Shown here one piece after another: positions 60,462 through 64,000 of a stretch of 64,000 nt of DNA (its first letter is position 1; each line of letters begins with the position of its first letter). A program made the position numbers and the translations under genes. The notes beneath the pieces are model-generated. The model ran no database searches and was not told the origin of the DNA. It worked only from the letters and a program-made list of their open reading frames with translations. This DNA comes from DATKPE01 sp033854175 (GTDB taxonomy: Bacteria; Bacteroidota; Ignavibacteria; UBA10030; SZUA-254), in assembly GCA_033854175.1 (NCBI GenBank), contig JAWOKN010000054.1:1-64000 (forward strand). Reading direction: 5' to 3'.

Positions 60462-61042
60462 GGTTGGGTTTTATACTCCTTCTTCTCCCGCTCTGCCTCC
60501 ATCCGTATGCCCGCGGACAGGCGAAGGATACCTCCTCGGTCACCGGGTCTGATACGGCCCGGGTCGACTCCGCCCGCCGCACATCTCCTTCTCCCTTTGT
60601 CAGTCTCTCCGGCGATACGCTCCGTTCACTGCGTCCGCGGAAGAATCCCTGGCTCGCCGTCGGTTTGTCCGCAGCCCTCCCGGGCGCGGGCCAGATCTAT
60701 AATCAGAGTTATTGGAAGCCCCCCATTATCTGGGGCTTCGCCGGCTACTGGATCTATGAGTGGTTCCAGAATAACTCGAGCTATAGGGACTACCGGGATA
60801 AGTACAGCGCCAGCATTCCCCTGTATCCTCCCTACGGTGATCTCCATCTCCAGAATCTCCGGGATTTCTACCGCGATGAACGGGATAAATTTGCCTGGTA
60901 TCTCGGCGCCCTCTATTTCCTGAACCTCGTCGACGCCTATGTCAGCGCCAGCCTCTTCGACTTCGACGTGAGCTCGGATCTGGGGATGAGAGGACCAGCA
61001 TTGCCCCCCGGCATCACTGCGACCATCCGCCTCAGGTTCTGA
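60458..61042 (+). CDS. DUF5683 family protein
   Basis: The 194-residue protein starts at a TTG with a signal peptide (LGFILLLLPLCLHPYARGQA). It carries the DUF5683 segment PWLAVGLSAALPGAGQIYNQSYWKPPIIWGFAGYWIYEWFQNN and a second hydrophobic region near residues 150-170. The family is found in Bacteroidetes and relatives, commonly beside parB. Function is unknown. Confidence 0.9.
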   Translation: MRLGFILLLLPLCLHPYARGQAKDTSSVTGSDTARVDSARRTSPSPFVSLSGDTLRSLRPRKNPWLAVGLSAALPGAGQIYNQSYWKPPIIWGFAGYWIYEWFQNNSSYRDYRDKYSASIPLYPPYGDLHLQNLRDFYRDERDKFAWYLGALYFLNLVDAYVSASLFDFDVSSDLGMRGPALPPGITATIRLRF

Positions 61043-61049
61043 TCACCGC

Positions 61050-61529
61050 TTACGTTCCGGCTGCAAGCGCCTTCCTCAATAACAGGTGAATAGCCGCTTC
61101 CACAAGAAGCGTCTGGACGGCTTTGACGGGTATCGCACCACCGGCCCGTATCGCGATGTGCCGGATGCGGTTGCCGCTCGGTGCATCCAGCGCATGAACA
61201 CCCGAGAGTAACTTTCCGGAATCGATGCCGATCCGTATGTCCCTCTCCGCCGGTGCGATGTAGATGCAGAAGTGACGCTGATCCCCGTCGATGATGCTGT
61301 ATCGGATAAACTTGTTGTTCCGCGTGACCGTTTCGGCCGACTCCGGAAGCGTCGTCCGGACGATCTTCCGCAAACGCATCACTGTTTTCCGGACATCGTC
61401 TGAATATCCGGCGAGCATCGCCTCTATTCCGGTCTGCTCCGATCCCGCGGGCGGACGTCTCCTCCCGGCAGGACGCAATCGGGCAGACGGCCTTTTTAGC
61501 CCTCCTTTTGTGCGTATCCGCTTACGCAT
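61050..61529 (-). CDS. DUF1801 domain protein
   Basis: The 159-residue basic protein has an Arg/Lys/Pro-rich N-terminal 30 residues and a DUF1801 (YdhG-like) domain: IEAMLAGYSDDVRKTVMRLRKIVRTTLPESAETV and HFCIYIAPAERDIRIGI. The family is small and of unknown function. It is convergent with the DUF5683 gene, 7 bases apart, and has its own promoter. Confidence 0.85.
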   Translation of the reverse strand: MRKRIRTKGGLKRPSARLRPAGRRRPPAGSEQTGIEAMLAGYSDDVRKTVMRLRKIVRTTLPESAETVTRNNKFIRYSIIDGDQRHFCIYIAPAERDIRIGIDSGKLLSGVHALDAPSGNRIRHIAIRAGGAIPVKAVQTLLVEAAIHLLLRKALAAGT

Positions 61530-61579
61530 CGTTCATCGGCCGCTGTAGGTGGTGTTTGGCATCCTGTTTCCAGACTGCA

Positions 61580-61609
61580 AATATAAGGAAAGCCCGGATC
61601 GAAAGTCAA
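61580..61609 (-). promoter_or_regulatory. Promoter of the DUF1801 gene
   Basis: Minus strand TTGACT (61609-61604), 18 bases, TATATTTG (from 61585), 50 bases upstream of the ATG. Confidence 0.6.
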
Positions 61610-61657
61610 CCGGGAGTTCGCCCCCGCCGCGGTTCGGGATTTCCTCGACTGATCCGG

Positions 61658-63610
61658 TTACGTTGAATTCTTCAGATGCTCGATTTTTTCCGAAAGCGCA
61701 TTCCACCTGGCGTAGGACTGGTCCAGACGGGGCTGTAATCGCTGGTACTCATGCGCGACCTTTTTTGCCTCGTCCCCGTTCCTGTAGAAGCCGGGATCGC
61801 CCATGAGGGTTTCAATCTCAGCCTTCCACGCCTCCATCACGTGGATATCATGTTCGAGTTTTTCGATCTCCTCCCTGATGGGTTTTGTTTTAACCGAGAG
61901 TTCCTGCCGCCGTTCGGCTTCCATCCGCTTGCGCTCTTTTTCCGATATGGCCGCCGATCTCCGGTCCCGTGACTGGACCGGTTCGGTTTCGGCTGCACCC
62001 CGCTGTTCACCGAGCTTTTTCTCGATGTACTCCGTGACACTGCCGGGGAAGATGCGCACCCTGCCGGGGGAAAATTCGAAGACTTTTGTGACGATCGGAT
62101 CAAGAAATGCCCTGTCGTGCGCCACGATGACATAGGTCCCCTCATATTCCGCAAGCGCATCCTGCAATACCTGCTTCGATTTCATGTCCAGATGGTTCGT
62201 CGGTTCGTCCATGATGAGGAAGTTTGCAGGCTGAAGGAGCATCTTGGCGAGCGCCAACCGGCTTTTTTCTCCCCCCGAAAGAACACCGACCTTCTTGAAG
62301 ACATCATCCCCGTGGAACAGGAATGCGCCAAGAAGCGTCCTGAGTTTCGGTCGCATCTCGGCCACAGCAATCTCCTCAAGTGTCTGAAGTGCGTCTTGTG
62401 TCAGATCGAGTTCCTCCGCCTGATGCTGAGCAAAATATGCCGTCATGGCGTGATACCCGGTGATCCGTTCGCCCCGTTCGAACGATTCCACACCGGCAAG
62501 GATGCGCGCAAATGTTGATTTTCCGGCGCCGTTATTCCCCACGACGGCGATATGATCCCCCCGCTCGATCGTGACGGAGAGGCCGCTGAAAACCTTCAGC
62601 GAACCATACTGTTTGTGAACGTTTCGCAGCTCCATGACCACCGCACCGCTCTGGGGGGGCTGCGGGAAATGGAACCGGATTTCCTCTTCCTCGGGCGGCA
62701 GCTCGATCTCCTCGAGCTTTTCCAGCTGCTTGATCCTGCTTTGCACCTGCCTCGCCTTTGTCGCCTTGTACCTGAACCGTTCGATGAACCTTTCCGTCTG
62801 CCGGACTTTTCGTTCCCGGTTTTTCAGCGCGTTCAGGGTCTGTTCCCGACGTGCCCTGTGCTCCCGTTCATAAAATGCGTAGTTTCCCTGGTAGAGATCG
62901 ATCGTACCGTGGGATATCGCGAGGGTGGCGTGCGTGAGATTATCCAGAAAAGCCCGGTCGTGGGATACGAGCATCACTGCACCGTTGTAACCCTGAAGAT
63001 AATTCTCCAGCCATTGCAGTGACTCGAGATCAAGATGATTGGTCGGTTCGTCGAGAAGCAGAACCGACGGCTCCCGCAGGAGTAACTTGGCAAGCGCGAT
63101 CCGCATCTGCCAGCCACCGCTGAATTCCTCCGTCCCGCGGGCAAAGTCCCCGGCCGAAAATCCCAAGCCCATCAGCACCCGCTCGATTTTCGATTTCATC
63201 CTGAACGCATCCAGATCCTCAAGCTTGTGCTGAAGCTCCCCGTAGATTTCAAGCATCTCATGGTGACCGGGACCTGTGGGATCCAGAACCGAGAGCTGCT
63301 GCCGGGTTTCCTCCAGCTTCGACTGGACATCGAGCACATCCTCGAACGCCGTCGAGGCCTCGTCATACAGCGTTTTACCGCTGGCAACAACCGTGTCCTG
63401 AGGCAGATACCCTGCCGTCACGTACCGGGCTTTTCCTACCGATCCTGCCTCGGGTTCGAGCGTACCGGCGATGATTTTGAGAAGTGTCGTCTTCCCGGAA
63501 CCGTTCGCGCCCACCACACCGATCCGGTCTGTCGGGCCGATGACATGGGAAAAATCGCTGAAGAGCGTCCTTCCGGCAAATTGCATCGTTATGTGGTCAA
63601 GCGAGAGCAT
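61658..63610 (-). CDS. ABC-F family ATPase
   Basis: The 650-residue protein has two ABC domains without membrane segments: VGANGSGKTTLLKIIAG with FSGGWQMRIALAKLL and DEPTNHLDLESL, then VGNNGAGKSTFARILAG with LSGGEKSRLALAKML and DEPTNHLDMKS. A P-site linker of about 80 residues and a C-terminal coiled coil (about 540-645) mark ABC-F, the ribosome-binding translation factors such as Uup and EttA. Which subtype is not certain. It starts 2 bases after the tsaC-type gene. Confidence 0.95.
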   Translation of the reverse strand: MLSLDHITMQFAGRTLFSDFSHVIGPTDRIGVVGANGSGKTTLLKIIAGTLEPEAGSVGKARYVTAGYLPQDTVVASGKTLYDEASTAFEDVLDVQSKLEETRQQLSVLDPTGPGHHEMLEIYGELQHKLEDLDAFRMKSKIERVLMGLGFSAGDFARGTEEFSGGWQMRIALAKLLLREPSVLLLDEPTNHLDLESLQWLENYLQGYNGAVMLVSHDRAFLDNLTHATLAISHGTIDLYQGNYAFYEREHRARREQTLNALKNRERKVRQTERFIERFRYKATKARQVQSRIKQLEKLEEIELPPEEEEIRFHFPQPPQSGAVVMELRNVHKQYGSLKVFSGLSVTIERGDHIAVVGNNGAGKSTFARILAGVESFERGERITGYHAMTAYFAQHQAEELDLTQDALQTLEEIAVAEMRPKLRTLLGAFLFHGDDVFKKVGVLSGGEKSRLALAKMLLQPANFLIMDEPTNHLDMKSKQVLQDALAEYEGTYVIVAHDRAFLDPIVTKVFEFSPGRVRIFPGSVTEYIEKKLGEQRGAAETEPVQSRDRRSAAISEKERKRMEAERRQELSVKTKPIREEIEKLEHDIHVMEAWKAEIETLMGDPGFYRNGDEAKKVAHEYQRLQPRLDQSYARWNALSEKIEHLKNST

Positions 63611-63612
63611 GG

Positions 63613-64000
63613 CTAGGGATGCGCCGCGCGCTCGAGCCGGTCCATGATCGCAAGACCTAAGCCCCGTTTCGGGACACGCTCACAGTAGATCGTGCGGATC
63701 TTTTTCCTGTCGCAGACCCGGAAGAAATGGAAAAAGACCCGCGCATAGTCGGCGAGCGAGGAGCAGATTTTCACCTCGCCAAATCCCTCACTTGGACTCC
63801 GTAAACCGATGTATCCGGCCGATTTCACCGGGTGGATCTGCGCTGGGGTATCGATGATCCGGATTTTTGCCTCGGGGGCATAGTGGCGGTATTTCAATCC
63901 CGGACTTTTCGGCGATCCCGTGCCGGCATGCCGGGCCAGTTTCACACCGGGATGGATTTTCTGAATCTCCTCCAGCGTGATCGCCCCTGTCCTGAGGATG
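63613..64000 (-). CDS. Threonylcarbamoyl-AMP synthase (Sua5/YwlC type), C-terminal part, cut by the right edge
   Basis: The minus-strand frame enters from beyond the window and reads ILRTGAITLEEIQKI, then SPKSPGLKYRHYAPEAKIRI, the linker that joins the TsaC-like catalytic domain to the Sua5 C-terminal domain. Only this C-terminal domain (about 129 codons) is visible. The enzyme makes the threonylcarbamoyl-AMP used for tRNA t6A37. The linker identifies the two-domain Sua5 form and not the short TsaC. Confidence 0.92.
   Translation of the reverse strand, partial: ILRTGAITLEEIQKIHPGVKLARHAGTGSPKSPGLKYRHYAPEAKIRIIDTPAQIHPVKSAGYIGLRSPSEGFGEVKICSSLADYARVFFHFFRVCDRKKIRTIYCERVPKRGLGLAIMDRLERAAHP

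Noticed and set aside
1..64000. CRISPR arrays, tRNA genes, rRNA, insertion sequences, prophage or integrase genes
   Set aside because: I looked through the gaps between genes and saw no repeat-spacer pattern, no cloverleaf, no transposase and no att-like repeats.

Overview
The window is one contiguous, gene-dense stretch of a bacterial chromosome with moderately high GC. It looks like the FCB superphylum, probably on the Chlorobi/Ignavibacteria side. The signs are a short (285 aa) primary sigma factor, an 11-subunit complex I cluster (nuoABCDHIJKLMN) without nuoEFG, a CcsA-hemA-hemC-hemD-hemE cluster, a parA-parB locus followed by a DUF5683 gene, and starts with weak or no Shine-Dalgarno sequence. 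There is no phage, insertion sequence, CRISPR array, rRNA or recognisable tRNA. The one RNA gene seen is rnpB.

Layout. 1-5.3 kb, minus: a lipoprotein cut by the left edge, then hemE, hemD, hemC, hemA and ccsA (C5 tetrapyrrole synthesis). 5.45-7.5 kb, plus: an M20 peptidase and a PduO-type cobalamin adenosyltransferase. 7.6-18.2 kb, plus: the complex I operon. 18.3-20.4 kb: an OmpR-type two-component pair. 20.4-22.0 kb, minus: coaX and birA. 22.3-27.3 kb, plus: dnaK, a small membrane protein and clpB. 27.6-35.3 kb, plus: asnA, an isoaspartyl peptidase/asparaginase, an RsmB-like methyltransferase, a TPR lipoprotein, a DUF58 protein and a large lipoprotein with eight Ig-like repeats. 35.4-38.3 kb: uvrA. 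38.3-48.8 kb, minus: mpg, a microcompartment-type aldehyde dehydrogenase, a PPC/DUF296 protein, ruvB, ruvA, ruvC, yebC, recJ, rnpB, rnhA, a zinc-ribbon protein and a Nif3 protein. 49.1-52.2 kb: an unusual receiver-plus-DHp protein and a GAF protein with a degenerate GGDEF domain. 52.3-53.6 kb, plus: an AbrB-like/PIN gene pair and two tandem microcompartment vertex proteins. 53.7-61.0 kb, plus: the sigma factor, an NlpC/P60 lipoprotein, def-fmt-rhodanese-MauE-like, then a CopD-like protein with parA-parB-ridA-DUF5683. 61.0-64.0 kb, minus: DUF1801, an ABC-F ATPase and a tsaC/sua5-type gene cut by the right edge.

Most of the window is housekeeping. The accessory signal is a dispersed set of microcompartment parts: a CoA-acylating aldehyde dehydrogenase with a Pro/Ala-rich linker and two amphipathic C-terminal helices (possible encapsulation peptides), encoded in the ruv/rec gene block beside a PPC-domain gene; two BMC vertex genes sharing a 31-nt exact repeat and sitting behind a VapBC-like pair with an altered PIN active site; and a PduO-type enzyme that could supply adenosylcobalamin. 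No hexameric shell gene lies here, so this is a partial or satellite system.

The transcription signals are unusually readable. At least a dozen gene starts are preceded by TTGnnn, a 17-base gap and a TATATT-like box. Several strong hairpins overlap the next promoter or sit in a leader; the most notable are upstream of uvrA, nif3 and clpB.
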